A stretch of 64,000 nt of DNA, taken from assembly GCA_029204225.1 (NCBI GenBank), contig MU831891.1:34197-98196 (forward strand), in the 5' to 3' direction. The stretch comes from Diphasiastrum complanatum. Its lineage: Eukaryota > Streptophyta > Lycopodiopsida > Lycopodiales > Lycopodiaceae. The position numbers and the translations under genes are program-made. Under the pieces are notes generated by a model. That model was not told the DNA's origin. It saw only the letters and a program-made list of their open reading frames with translations, and made no database searches. Shown here in pieces: positions 35,275 to 46,614 of this stretch. Each line of letters opens with the position of its first letter. Within the stretch, counting starts at the first letter, position 1.

Positions 35275-35355
35275 CTCTTCATCCTTTACATACTGCTCAA
35301 ACCAGTCCCAAAGAGTCTTTGGATCTCCAACATAACGCAGATACAAAAAACCAAT
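35275..35355 (-). CDS. SRL1: SRL1/PRP38-type splicing factor, exon 2
   Basis: This is a 27-codon exon with acceptor cttgtag and donor gtaagt, in phase 0. It encodes IGFLYLRYVGDPKTLW, then DWFEQYVKDEE, the central signature of PRP38-family domains. It lies 12.3 kb from exon 3 and 4.8 kb from exon 1. It is identified by domain continuity and consensus splice sites. Confidence 0.94.
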
Positions 35356-35806
35356 CTACAAGCAGAACAGTCACTTATAAGATTTCTTCCTTGAGCAAAG
35401 CCACCAAAGTTAACTAGCAAAACCACAACTCTGGCTTTCTGGAAAAGATAGATATTAAGAGTTACAGGTAACAATACTAAATGCAAAATCTTCAGCTTAT
35501 AAGACATTAATTAAAATAAAGTTCATGGTACTTGAGAATTGATTCATTCTATTGCTATGTAAGGCAAATGTCTCAAACCTCCATACAAATGGAAAATCAT
35601 TTGATCTGTTATCATTCAGATGTCATTCAATGTGTCCCCCTATTGGCAACTAAACAAAGTTCTTCACTTTTCCTTTTTCCTACCTTATCTAGCCTATTGT
35701 GCAATTATCTTCCTGATTTTCTATTCAGCTGACATGGTCTGATATGCTCAACCATCAGGAAGGTCCTTATTGTCAGGAAAATGGGGATGCCACATGTACT
35801 TTGAAT

Positions 35807-36480
35807 CATAGATGCACTGCGATTCAGAATCGTGGTCCAAATCGCGGTTCAGAATCCCGATTTGGAAAAATTCCAGAATCGTTTAGAATCGTTTTATTTT
35901 TTATTTTTTTGGGGCAATATGGGTATCAGATGAAAGCTCTGATTAAGAGCATTATTACTGTGTAGTTTGCCGAATGTTTCGTGTACTGGATGGTCCAACT
36001 CAGGTGCATTAATCCATGTTGGGTTCTGTCAAGGATAAAAATTCAAAACTAACCTCTAGAATGTTTGTTACGATCACAGATGGTTCCAGTGGGACAGAGA
36101 AAGAGAACTGTAAAGCAATTGTACCTCGCTTTTTCCTTCGGGGGGCGCTGCCCCCCCTGCACCTCCCCGTAGATGAAAATGGGGGTCCAAATGCACGCCG
36201 ATAAGGGCCCAATATTTAGCCCAAATTGTAGCATTAACATTTATTGGGAACAAGAGCAAATAACAACCAAATAGCTACTGAAAATAAGATCTGTTTGTGC
36301 CCTATCTACTACACTTCTGGGAGACAAAACGCTGGTTTGACCATTGCTCCCCTAAAAATTTCAGCCATAAGCTATTTTCAAAAAAAAAAAAGTTTGCACG
36401 ATTTTGGGTTCGAATCACGATTCGCATAATCGTGGTTCGCGAATCACAGACCCAATGAATCGCGATTCGTTGCAACTATG
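35807..36480. mobile_element. hAT-like MITE with GAATCGCGATTC subterminal repeats
   Basis: A 674-bp element flanked by a perfect 8-bp duplication, ctttgaat (35799-35806 and 36481-36488). The ends are CATAGATGCA and the inverted CATAGTTGCA. Near both ends it carries many gattcagaatcg/gaatcgcgattc words. The middle has a GC-rich palindrome (ggggggcgctgcccccc, 36138-36155). There is no coding capacity. The 8-bp duplication points to hAT. Confidence 0.88.
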
Positions 36481-36529
36481 CTTTGAATCCCTTTGCCTAA
36501 TGTAAATTGTAAATGGCTAAGTTATCGGC

Positions 36530-37092
36530 ATGTGGAGACAATTGTAAATTGCAATGTAAATATCAATTATAGTCACTAACCGAGATGGCCAAGGGGATAT
36601 TGGGTACCATGAGAGTCTGCTGGACTAACCTCCTAAAAAGTAAGAAGGGTTGATTGGTCAACGTGACACGTGTTATATGCTCACTGGGACACTTGATTCA
36701 ATGCATGAGTGACACTTGTCGGACGGTCAGCGGATGGGTTAATAGGACGTGTCATATGCTCTTGGTCCAATGTATGACAAGTGTCAGACAATCTACCCAC
36801 TAGCTTGCGCAATGCCTATGTGTCAGGGTGGGGGTGGGTACTGCCAAGTGGGAAGTATGGACTGTGCATGGAATTTGCCATGTGTCAAGGGGTGCTTGAG
36901 GGGATATAGTGCGAGCCTTGCCAGGCATTCCCTATCTTATTCCTATGCAACTATGGTTGGGTGGAGACTTGCAACAGAGCCCTCTTGTTTGTTTCTTGAT
37001 CAATGTACATTTGCTTGAGATTAATAAAGTGACAAATTTGCTGGGTAATTATGTGTATTTACTTAGGGTTTTGTGAGCTCGTGTGCAACAGT
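36530..37092 (+). mobile_element. Possible solo LTR
   Basis: Repeated gacacgtgtyatatgctc and cacttgtcggacggtc words are followed by a TATA-like gggatatagt, an aataaa signal (37023) and an end gtgtgcaaca. This layout resembles an LTR. No target duplication or partner was identified. Confidence 0.3.
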
Positions 37093-38640
37093 TAGAATCC
37101 CCAAGACTCGATAATATGCAAATTACAAAGCACTACAATTAGTCTCCAACATAGCGATTACGTTAAAATGGTAAAACTAATTGATCGGGTAGCTTACAAA
37201 CTCACAACTTCCATAGACACTTACCGTGCAACATGTCTTCCATATAAGAAAACTTCAAGGTCCAACTCGCCTGCCTCTGAAGATGACTTAGTTTGAGTTA
37301 TAGCACATTTCATTTCAGAATCAAGAAAGTGAGACCACCATGAAAAACAGTAGAGAGATCAAATTTCTTTGAGACTTGAGTATTTGAAAGGTAAGGATGA
37401 ATAAGCAATGGTTATTGTATATCGGACCTCTGCCATTAGGAAGCCGCCTTGTGTAGTGTTGATAGCCATCTTGGGCTCATACATAATATGTCTCGACCAA
37501 TTGATACCAACATTGATGCCAGGCACTATTTTCATTGGTTGATGGCAAGCACTATTAATTAGTCAATGACCAAAGCTACCTAACACAAGTACTTTAGGAT
37601 ATTCGACTTCCATACGTGTTTACGCATTGTTTCAAAACACTTATGGAACGTCAATTTTGGCACTTCTAGTATTTATGGTGACTATCCTATAATATGTTCG
37701 TGAAAATATTTTCAAAAACTAAAAATTTTGTTCCAAGTTTATGTAATAGTTGAGAAATGCCCTAAAGGAAAATTGTATAATGGTTATGAAAGAACTCCAC
37801 GATTCAACTTTTGGATCCATATATTTTTTTCACTAATGACGTTGCCATCGTGCCTCAACCATGAATTTTGTAAACTAAAGTTCATAAGTAATGAGATTTT
37901 AACCTCTAGGGATGTGTTGAATCTAGATCACATTTTAATAAGGTCTATCTTTGTATATATAGATCACAATGTACCTCAAATCATAAACTCTAATTAGTGT
38001 ACACAGATGTAGACCTAGAGTTGGTAGATTATTTCACGTTGTTCTTTGATATTCCTATGGAACTCTTAGCAGGGCATTTCAAGAATTGTTTTATATATTT
38101 CACAATATTTTGTTATATAAACAATTGTTTATATTATTTTATTAAGAAAATGACAAAAAAGAAAAAAACACATGTCTACACTTGGTTCTGTAAAACAACA
38201 TTATCATGCTTTGGAATGAGCTTTTTGGAACGTGTTTCGATGCAACTAAGATACCACCAATGTGTCCACTCCAGCTATCAGCTTATTGTTTGCGAGCTAG
38301 ATCAACCTTGGATGTGATGTATACTCGAGTCGAGGATGATCGAAAATCATGCTCTACATATAGTGTAAATCAAACGTTCACACTCTGATTAATTTAGTTT
38401 CCATTTACAAGGTCAAGATCCTTTAACCAATGTGCTATGAATGTAATAAGGTTAGCAAACAACGGGTAAGATGAGAATGTCACAAGTACATAGCTTGCAT
38501 TGGGAAGATGATGCTTGATTAAATGACCAAGGCAAACTTTTAATCAAGGTTGCAAACTTTTAAATTTTCTATGTCTTACAATTTCCCAGTACATGTTATA
38601 GATTACGTGCCTCAAAAGCAACCGGCAATGATTTCAATGA

Positions 38641-38975
38641 TTGGAGGAACCTAAAGGATATACTAGGATCCGAAGATCTAGATGTAGAAGTACAAGTGCC
38701 AATATCGATATGGATTATGTGAAAGAAATGTTGATGAATTGTGTGAGTAACACGGATAAAACTATATCTTCTTTGTCCTTAGATGTCAAGCTCCTAAAAA
38801 GCCAACATCAGTCTTTAAAGGTGAAAAATGGATTCACCAATCTGTGTTTTGATACTGTATGGGAAACCATTTTTACGAGAAATGTCCCATGACTTTATGT
38901 GGATGTTGTAACAAGTTGGTCACCTTGCGGATGATTGTTGGAGGAAAATTAAGGATTTAAAGAGAAGTTAATCAT
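38641..38975 (+). pseudogene. Retrotransposon gag C-terminal relic
   Basis: The frame RIRRSRCRSTSANIDMDYV runs to a stop at 38892. A nearby frame then gives QVGHLADDCWRK, the second half of a CCHC zinc knuckle (the first Cys pair is degraded). The combination suggests a gag fragment of an LTR retrotransposon or LINE. Confidence 0.4.
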
Positions 38976-40130
38976 TAAAGTCATGATAGAAAAGATTTTC
39001 AACTACACAATTGTTTCAGAGAGAATCCGAGTGTGAAGATCAATTGAAGTTGAAGGGATAGATTCCCCACCTAAACTCAGTAAAAGGGATATCCATGTAT
39101 CCATGTATCCAAGAAGATAATCATTGTCAAGGAGGAAACATTAGGAACAATTGGGGCCTGAAATTGTAAAAACAAAGTCACACTTACAATTGTTCCATGG
39201 TGGACCATTGGACATATGTAGTCACATTCCTCATCTGGAGAGGCTTGTTGTTTTCGTTCTTTTTCAAGATTGCTTAGCTCCAACATGTCAAAGGAACTAA
39301 AGCACACGGTGCCTGATGCCATTTGAAAATTTCAAACTCTGTAGCATTTGCCCTTGTCAACTATAACAAAAAAATAAAACATTGATAGTGCAATTTAAAC
39401 CAACATTTAACAACACTAAGTGATGCCAATAGATGTACACTACAACAATAAAAGGTTGCATCTGATAATAAAATCAAGATGATGTCTCCCAAGTAACTTA
39501 GATGTCCAATTGTCAGGATATCAACCTTTTACTGAAACTAATGTAAGCAGCACTCAACATTGTATGACGAATGTGAGTATCAAGGAACGATATGTCATCT
39601 TGTCTAACTTCAAAGATAAAATGTTGCTACGTTTTCAACTGAGTTTTCAATTTTCATAAGTTAAAAGTTGAACTATGATAATTCCTTCTATCATTTCTTA
39701 AACAAAGCTGCTACTAGCTTTACCAATCCATGATCATTGTGGCATGTCATTTGATATGAATTCATGTTTAGATTATTATTGTAAGGCCTTTACTATACCA
39801 GACAAACCCGTACGCATAATCACGATGCATAAGAGACATTTGGATATGTAACATAGGTTATAAAATGCATTCAAAGATCAAATTCTAGGACTATAATTCC
39901 AAAGCAGGTTCTAAAGACTTCTCAGTAAACTTGAAAGTCTTATAAAATCCATGCAATTCACATAGTAGCAAACAATGAACCATCAGCAAACAAACAAATA
40001 ATTAAGCTTGATCTTCTCTTAAAAAGACATACATCTGTGAGGGACGTAGATTAACTGGCATCTGTAGAGTTGCAAAGGAACAATGTAAAAACTAAATCTA
40101 CATAAAAAATTGGAGGAAGAAGCAACTCAC

Positions 40131-40421
40131 CGCTCTAATGTATGGAGAGTCGCTGTGATTCAGCAATCCTTGCATTTGTTTCACGGTTAGCTTCATAGTA
40201 AAGAATTTGTAAAGAAGACAAAAAGCTGTAGATGGACCTCGGCAATTTCCAGTCATCCACGGCTCCACATGATCCACTTGGTTATAAATTTCATCAACAA
40301 CCTCATGATATGTTTTTAGGGCATAAAGTTCCTTGAAATAATCGGATGACAAAATGTTCATACATAAAACCTTTTCGAGTAAAGTATCGATCGGTTTTCC
40401 ACATGTCTGAACTTCCATCAT
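40131..40421 (-). CDS. SRL1: SRL1/PRP38-type splicing factor, exon 1 (N-terminal PRP38 domain)
   Basis: This first coding exon has 97 codons. It encodes the N-terminal half of the PRP38 domain: KPIDTLLEKVLCMNILSSDY, FKELYALKTYHEVVDEIYN, HVEPWMTGNCRGPSTAFC, LLYKFFTMKLTVKQMQGLL and SPYIRA, then donor gtgagt. PRP38-family proteins join the U4/U6.U5 tri-snRNP or precatalytic spliceosome before its activation. Plant SRL1-type members add an RS tail. Two adjacent ATGs (40421 and 40418) are possible. The second gives the MEVQ start typical of homologues. With exons 2-4 the protein is 464 aa, close to the usual family length and without lesions, so this is very probably a functional host gene. The symbol follows the Arabidopsis homologue as I remember it. 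Confidence 0.95.
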
Positions 40422-40890
40422 ATATGCCTCAAGCAGGATTGGGGAAATAAATCAAAATTCGAGTTCCCCCAAACTGTACTTGAAATGCAGAAATTCTGCG
40501 CCAAATTCTAAGTCGTTAGTTTAGAAAGCTCTCATAACCTGCTTCAATTTTCCAGCTTTTCCAAGAAAAATAACCCTAAAAAGAAGACAATCAGTTTTCA
40601 AGTTCCCTCAAACAGCACTCGGGCAAAGCAGAAGATGCCTCTTCTCAACGCTACGAAGCCGCTTTACAAAGCCTTCACAAAATGCCTTTATTTTCCGCCT
40701 CTTCCAAGACAAATAATAAAAAAGGCAGCCAAACAATCTTGCCTACTGCTTGACTGCCGCATCTGCAAACAAGAACGAGCGGGCACAAAACCTGAATATT
40801 CTTCCGGATGAACGGCAAGCGGCTAGCGGTCATATGATATCCGCTGACTTGGAAGAAACGATAGCGAGCAAAGGGAGGGGCTTGAGGGCG

Positions 40891-40929
40891 TCAAGGACGA
40901 GATTCCCTGCGAAGAGGAAGAAGCGCCAT
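40891..40929 (-). other. Candidate upstream ORF in the splicing-factor 5' leader
   Basis: A 13-codon frame (MALLPLRRESRP, stop) lies just inside a telo-box and about 470 nt upstream of the main ATG. If it is transcribed, it could modulate translation. The transcription start is not known from sequence alone. Confidence 0.35.
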
Positions 40930-40931
40930 CG

Positions 40932-40940
40932 CTAGGGTTT
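40932..40940 (-). promoter_or_regulatory. Telo-box (AAACCCTAG) near the start of the splicing-factor gene
   Basis: AAACCCTAG on the minus strand is a plant promoter element frequent in genes for translation and RNA processing, close to the transcription start. Its location, 510 bp upstream of the first coding ATG and oriented with the gene, fits that role. Confidence 0.55.
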
Positions 40941-41017
40941 CGAAAGCTAACGAAGGAAAAATAATAATGAAGATAGGGCAGAAAGGTCTATTTTGACATA
41001 CAGCATAAAGGAAGGGG

Positions 41018-41710
41018 GGGGGGGCCCTCAAAAGCCTTAGGCCTAAGGGGATGGCCTTGGCCAGAAGCGCCAAGGAGACGGACCTCTCCGGTTATGAAAA
41101 CATTTCTAGCTCTCTGGCATATTCAAAGCCTTCGGCCCAAGGTGATAATTTAAGGTGGAAGGGCCGAGGAGGCAAACCTCCCTAGTTGTTAAAACATTTT
41201 AGGTTGTGTTGCGAAAGTGGTAATTTACCAATTTGTTAAAAGAAGAGGGTGTAACTCTTAGGTGATTTTGAGCATTAGAATGAGAGTTTCTTTTATTTTG
41301 AGATTCAACAATTGTTTTTTTTTTTTTAACGATTAGAATATGCATAAGTCAAAGCTTCTTGTGAGATATCAATTGCCTTGTTTGCTCTCTCTCTTTTGTA
41401 TGAATGCCTAATGTTTAATTGATAGTCCTGTATGGGCTATCTAGAGGCCCTTAGTGGAACCTTTAGAGATTAGGACAACTTAGGGTACCTGGATTCCATA
41501 AGTACATGCCCTTAATGGTAACTGGCCCATTACCTGGAAGTATACTAGTTAGGGACTATTTCTAGTATATAACTACAACAATAACAAAAAATTAGAACCA
41601 AATTTTTTTACACGCAACTTTCGAGGAAGGGCCTTAGGCCAAGGGCGATAGCGTAAGGCCAAAGTGCCGATGAGACAAACCTTCCCCATCGTGAAAACAT
41701 TTATTTTTAT
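41018..41710. repeat. Three diverged copies of a short GC-rich repeat
   Basis: The block GCCGAgGAGaCAAACCTyCCC followed by GTgAAAACATTT occurs at about 41067-41106, 41163-41204 and 41664-41706. Each is preceded by an aaggcc/ttaggcc-rich segment. A short G run lies at 41016-41024. Confidence 0.6.
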
Positions 41711-42059
41711 TTTTTTAGTGTAACATCATTTTTACACACCCATTTTGAGTAAAAGATGGATGTCAAAAAAAGGTTACAAAAAACTACATGCACCTTCCAA
41801 TGCCCAGAAGGTGCATATAAAAAAATTTGCTTTGATATATTGCTTTCCATGGATGCCAGTCTATAACGCACCTCAATCACCTACACAAAACAAGAAAAAC
41901 TAATCTTATGTATGCCTTATTTCTCATATAGATGCAGAACCAATATGAGAAATATTTGGACCATATGTGGAGACCAAGTTGGGGTGATATGTACGATGTG
42001 GATATCAAGGGGTCTGTGTATATCATCCTTAGAACAACTTCCATATGTAGCTCTGAAGG

Positions 42060-42061
<2 letters not shown>

Positions 42062-42135
<74 letters not shown>
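42062..42135. repeat. (CT)n microsatellite
   Basis: About 74 bp of pure CT. Confidence 0.97.
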
Positions 42136-42137
<2 letters not shown>

Positions 42138-42447
42138 ATATTTATTCATGGTTTTTTCATGCACTTTTCAATTATTTCGCCCTTGTTCATCGACCTTTCA
42201 CTAAGGAAACTCATGATATTTCTTTGTTTATTTTTGTGAATATGCATATAACCTCGGATAGCAATTGGATAATTGTTAAAAATGACAACCTCTTTGTAGC
42301 TACGTATGTGATAAGCATAAAGAGAGAGACACTTATTGGAAGCAATCGAGCGTGTGGCACAAGTGGTTAGATGAGATGTTGTCATTGTCCTCTCTATGTT
42401 TTCCAAAAGTAGCCACAAAATTTGAGCCAATTTTGAACACATCTTTT

Positions 42448-42448
<1 letters not shown>

Positions 42449-42517
<69 letters not shown>
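42449..42517. repeat. (CT)n microsatellite
   Basis: About 68 bp of pure CT, 315 bp after the preceding CT tract. Confidence 0.97.
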
Positions 42518-42519
<2 letters not shown>

Positions 42520-43689
42520 GTGCTAATCTTAGCAATTAAACATGTATTTCATTCTTAAGCATCAAATTAACATGGCAAAACAAGAAATCCAAAAAAATCA
42601 TCAAGAAATTAAAAAACTATTTAAAATTAACAAATCTTAACCGAATTCGACAAAGTAAGGCAGCATTTTTCATCATTATTGATCATTCAATACATTGGGT
42701 CTGAATCTAGAGCATGATCAAAACTCTCATGTGATTTTAGACACATGAACCATGTTAGCCGATATTTTCACACGAAAACTTGAGCTTATATTGAAGCTTA
42801 TTTTTGCAAAACTATAAAAACTAGCATGTAAAACTTGGCTATTAGAGAAAAAAACCGGCATAACTATAAAAGTGGGTCCCAACCTGCCCTGAAAGTGGCT
42901 AGAGAAAATTTTGCAGCCTTAGAATGGCCGATAAAAATATTTTATGGCTTTTACAATTGGCTAGTTACGAAATTAAAAATAGTCGGAGTAGATTTCACAA
43001 TTTATAGAGTCAATTTCTACTAATATATGATTATCCAATATATTTTTTTTAAGAAAATCTATTTGTCGAGGGAGCCCTAGTCATGAATGCTACAAAAGCC
43101 AGTTCCAGGAAAAAAATCATCGAAGAAAAAATTTCGTACAAAGACAAGACCAGAAATATGAGGGTAGTATTGAAAAATAATGGAAACCCTAACGACAAAC
43201 TTTGGGCAAATTCCAAGCAATAAGCAGAGTGTGCAAGCCAAGTCAGTAACTTAGCAGGGCAAAAACCCAAACCACGGGCCAACCCATGCATGCAATCAGA
43301 AAAAGTCAAGGAGAGGCCAAATAGGATGCCAAGAAAAATGAAGGCCACCTACAAAGAAATGACATCGATTGTTTGAACCATATTGGCATGAATAAAACCT
43401 ACCCTCCTTCGACCGTATTTCTAGAAGTCTGGAAACTTCCATTTGCAGGAGGAGCATGAAGCGATCGAACAGACCCTAGAGTTGGAAGCATATGTTTCTC
43501 GGTTCCTACCATAAGGGTAGTGTGGGCCCTTCTCCTTTTAGGACTTTTTGGTGAGACCAACCCCGGTCCGAAAACCCCCTAACAAATCATAAAACACATC
43601 AAGAAAGCTCTCAAAGAGAAGCTTCAAGAACACAGAGTTCAAAAAATGACAAATGTAGGATAGTGACAAATGTAGGATAGTGATAGAGT

Positions 43690-44170
43690 TCAAAAAATGA
43701 CAAATGTGGAAACAACTTCAGCCCAAAATTGCTTAGGTAGTGATGCATGAGCAAGCATGCACTTAGCCAACTTGACTAAGGTTCGGTTCTTCCTCTCAGC
43801 AAGTCCATTCGATTGAGGCTAATAGGGAGTTATGAATTGTTGTTCAATGCCTTGGCTAAGACAGTACTCCTTAAAATCGGTTGAGATGTACTCTCCACTG
43901 TTGTGGACCTCAGTGCTTTGATTCATTTACCAGTTTCCTTCTCAGCTCATTCCTTGAATATTCTGAAGAGGTTGAATGCCTCTGATTTGTGCTTAATGAA
44001 ATATACATTTGTGCTTACTAATGAAAAATCTTGCACCTACTAATGGCAAGGTTTGCATTGGGCCACATATTTCTATATGTACATGTTGGTGACTTGATCC
44101 AAATGAGTTCTTGGTCTGCTTTCCGATAATTCAACTTTGGCAAATAGGGAGTTCGAATTTTCTATCTGGA
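43690..44170 (-). pseudogene. Ty1/copia integrase relic
   Basis: The minus-strand translation, with several frame changes, gives IEICGPMQTLPLVG (first catalytic Asp position, here Glu), SEAFNLFRIFKE, SQPQSNGLAERKNRT-like sequence and KCMLAHASLP. These are the order and motifs of a copia integrase core. There are many stops, and no protease or RT accompanies it. Confidence 0.7.
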
Positions 44171-44179
44171 TAGTTGAGA

Positions 44180-45660
44180 TCAAGTACAATAGATTATTTA
44201 GACATGTTCGTCATCAATTGTTGATGTTAGTATTTCATGACTAAAGCCAATGAAAAGTGATAATTTGCTTCACATAATTTGTAATGATGTCAAATTTTAG
44301 GTAAATAATATATGATGAACAATGAATTTTAGATGAAAAAAAAAAATATGATAGATCATATACAACTATGAGATTATGATTTTTGCTCACAATAAATCAA
44401 GAGTTTAAGAGAATATTTTGTTATTACTACTACTAGTTTTACTATTATTGTGACAAATGTTTGTACATAGCAAATCACGAACATAAGAAAAGACACATAC
44501 ATATGTAGGTGCCTCTTCATATAAGATCCATGTTATTTTAGGTAGTTACTTTTCTTTTATGTATCTTCTCTATGATGGCAATAACAGATCACAAAGTTGT
44601 GTCTAAAAAAAAAAGCAACTTTATCTAGACATTTTATTTTTAAAACTCTAAATGGCTCAAAACGCATCAATGCTTTCTTGTTGTATCCAAAGAAAAACTG
44701 AGCTTAGTTTCTAAAGGTTGTGTTTAGAATGAATCAAGACCATAAGAAAGATACATATACAATTTAGATTCACCTACTTATGAGATCATGCATGTTCCAT
44801 GTCATTGTAGGCTTGTTGTTGTCAATTGTTATTTTCAGCATTCGTATTAGTACTTAGTGGCTTGAAGCCAACAAAAAGTGACAATTTACTTTTCAAAATT
44901 CAAAAGTTGTGGATTATGTCATCTTTCTATTATAAAAGCATCTTTGTTAATGAGTAAAAGATGAATGACAATTGATTAATGATAGATGATGCTTATGATG
45001 TGCCATGAACTAATGAGGTGGCACATTGTGGTACAATTAATAATGAATGTCTATAAGACATGATTTTTGTCATGTATGCATAACAACTCTATAAATTATG
45101 GCCACATAAGTTGCATGTGTTTCATATAATGGGAATTCCCAACAAAGTAAACAATATGTACAAGAGAAATTGAGGATTATAGGAATGGAATTTGATGTAT
45201 GACTAGTAATCAATTTGAGTAATTAGACTTAAGGTTAAGTTAGCCTGGATGTTACCTACTAGAGCAACTTTGATGTAAATCTAAGACAAAAGTGAATCTA
45301 ATACAACTTCCCTAATCGAGAAAATTGATACATCAATTACTGCTTTGGAAGTGGTTATTTATTGAATTTAGCTAAGAAGCAAGCTTTTGATCAGCCAAAG
45401 AGGAAAAGCCACTCTAAATCAATGTACCATTCAATCTCAATCTTAATAGACTTACTTTCATATTTCCAATTTGATTTTTTTTTTTAAAGCTCTTCTACTT
45501 GTAACAGCTTATCATTGTTCATTTATGTTGATGCAAGGGATAACATTTTTTTCCCTCTTATAGTGTTCATTGTTAAGTGACTCATAGATCGTATTTAAGG
45601 TATAATATGGGTCATCAAAGAGTGACCTAACACCCTTTACATATCTTGGGACACATCAAA
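44180..45660. other. Gene-free AT-rich stretch
   Basis: No frame or domain is recognised. Some words repeat between 44210-44290 and 44820-44930 (gttgatgttagtattt, agccaatgaaaagtgataattt / agccaacaaaaagtgacaattt), indicating a diverged duplication about 600 bp apart. Confidence 0.45.
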
Positions 45661-45680
45661 GAGAGGTGAGAGAGAGGAAG

Positions 45681-45683
<3 letters not shown>

Positions 45684-45740
<57 letters not shown>
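45684..45740. repeat. (GT)n microsatellite
   Basis: About 57 bp of GT, followed by cgcgcgtgcacacacg. Confidence 0.97.
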
Positions 45741-45748
<8 letters not shown>

Positions 45749-45793
45749 CACACACGCTCGTGTGTTATCCCACCATCCAACCTGCGGGACAAG

Positions 45794-45838
45794 ATAACCA
45801 CACTAGGTATGTATGGCATGCATACCTAGTCTGGTTAT
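45794..45838. repeat. 45-bp near-perfect hairpin
   Basis: Arms ataaccacactaggtatg and catacctagtctggttat are complementary at 17 of 18 positions, with a 9-nt loop. It lies about 50 bp after the GT microsatellite. Confidence 0.85.
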
Positions 45839-46029
45839 GCATGTCACACATCATAATTTAAATACTCATCGAGTATTGATAACATGCAGAAATTGCTACA
45901 ATTTGCACTTGAAAAACTTTCATCCAAGAAGCTTCTCATGGTATTAAGTATTCTTTTTTTTTTAAACCATTATAAAAGTACTTAAAACAGAACAAATTTG
46001 TGTAGCCACATCAACATCATCGTTACAAA

Positions 46030-46610
46030 TATATAGTAACAGAAATATCTAGGAGAGATATATTGAGTGACCTTAAAAGGTAGTGCCCTTCTTTTGTCAA
46101 ATTTAGTGGTGAAGTAGGAGCCACATCTAATTGAAGTCACTATAAGTTCCATGTTGAGAAATTTGGTTTTTGTGCCACAAAATGCTCCATTACTACATTA
46201 GCAAAACAAGTAGTCTCTAAAACAACTGTGACAAAGTTCGTTGGGTAAATCCAAAAAGGGTTCTCTTTCATTAAAGAGATGCTCTTGCTAGAAATAACAG
46301 AGAGGATTGGGTACATTGATAAGACAAATATCGTCAATGTATCTTGAGAGATGTTTGAACATTTTTAGAATATCTCATCTTTGAAGAACAACTAATCTAT
46401 CTATAAAGTTCTTCTCAAAAAAGAAAAGGAACAAGTTACACCATATGGGAGAACATGAGAAGCCCATTGAAATGCCACATATCTACCTAACATGCATATT
46501 ACTAGACAACCAAACATTTAGAGTAATCAAATCATCTCTAGAAAAACAGGCTCCATTTTTAGGAACATTTTCCGACCAATATCCACAGGTCAATTTTTGA
46601 GGTACTAAAA
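46030..46610 (-). pseudogene. Non-LTR reverse transcriptase fragment (GIPMG / RYIDD / DKR type)
   Basis: With about three frameshifts, the minus strand reads LITLNVWLSSNMHV, GISMGFSCSPIWCNLFLFFF (RT motif corresponding to GIPMGtncsPlla), SRYIDDICLINVP (catalytic YIDD), NPFWIYP, TKFLNMELIVTS (FLDl block), then FTTKFDKRRALPFKVTQYI. The IYP, FLD and YDKR..PF order is that of a reverse-transcriptase lineage I know mainly from animal, algal and protist genomes, related to Penelope-like elements. It is not the order of plant L1-type LINEs or LTR elements. It is truncated at 46610 by LTR-like sequence. Family naming is inference. That it is an RT is well supported by the motif series. Confidence 0.6.
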
Positions 46611-46614
46611 GCAA

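Larger units (their letters stand above)
35356..40130 (-). other. Intron 1 of the splicing-factor gene, 4.8 kb
   Basis: Donor gtgagt and acceptor cttgtag, phase 0. It contains a hAT-like MITE (35.81-36.48 kb), a possible solo LTR (36.5-37.1 kb) and a gag relic (38.64-38.97 kb). The remainder is featureless AT-rich DNA. Confidence 0.9.

Noticed and set aside
37728-38388. Plus-strand frames before the gag relic as an extended retrotransposon ORF
   Set aside because: No gag, protease or integrase motif could be found in them.
41877-42558. Open frames of Ser-Leu or Arg-Glu repeats
   Set aside because: These are translations of CT microsatellites. The same applies at 61196-62230.
45637-45819. 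Thr-His repeat frame
   Set aside because: Translation of the GT microsatellite.
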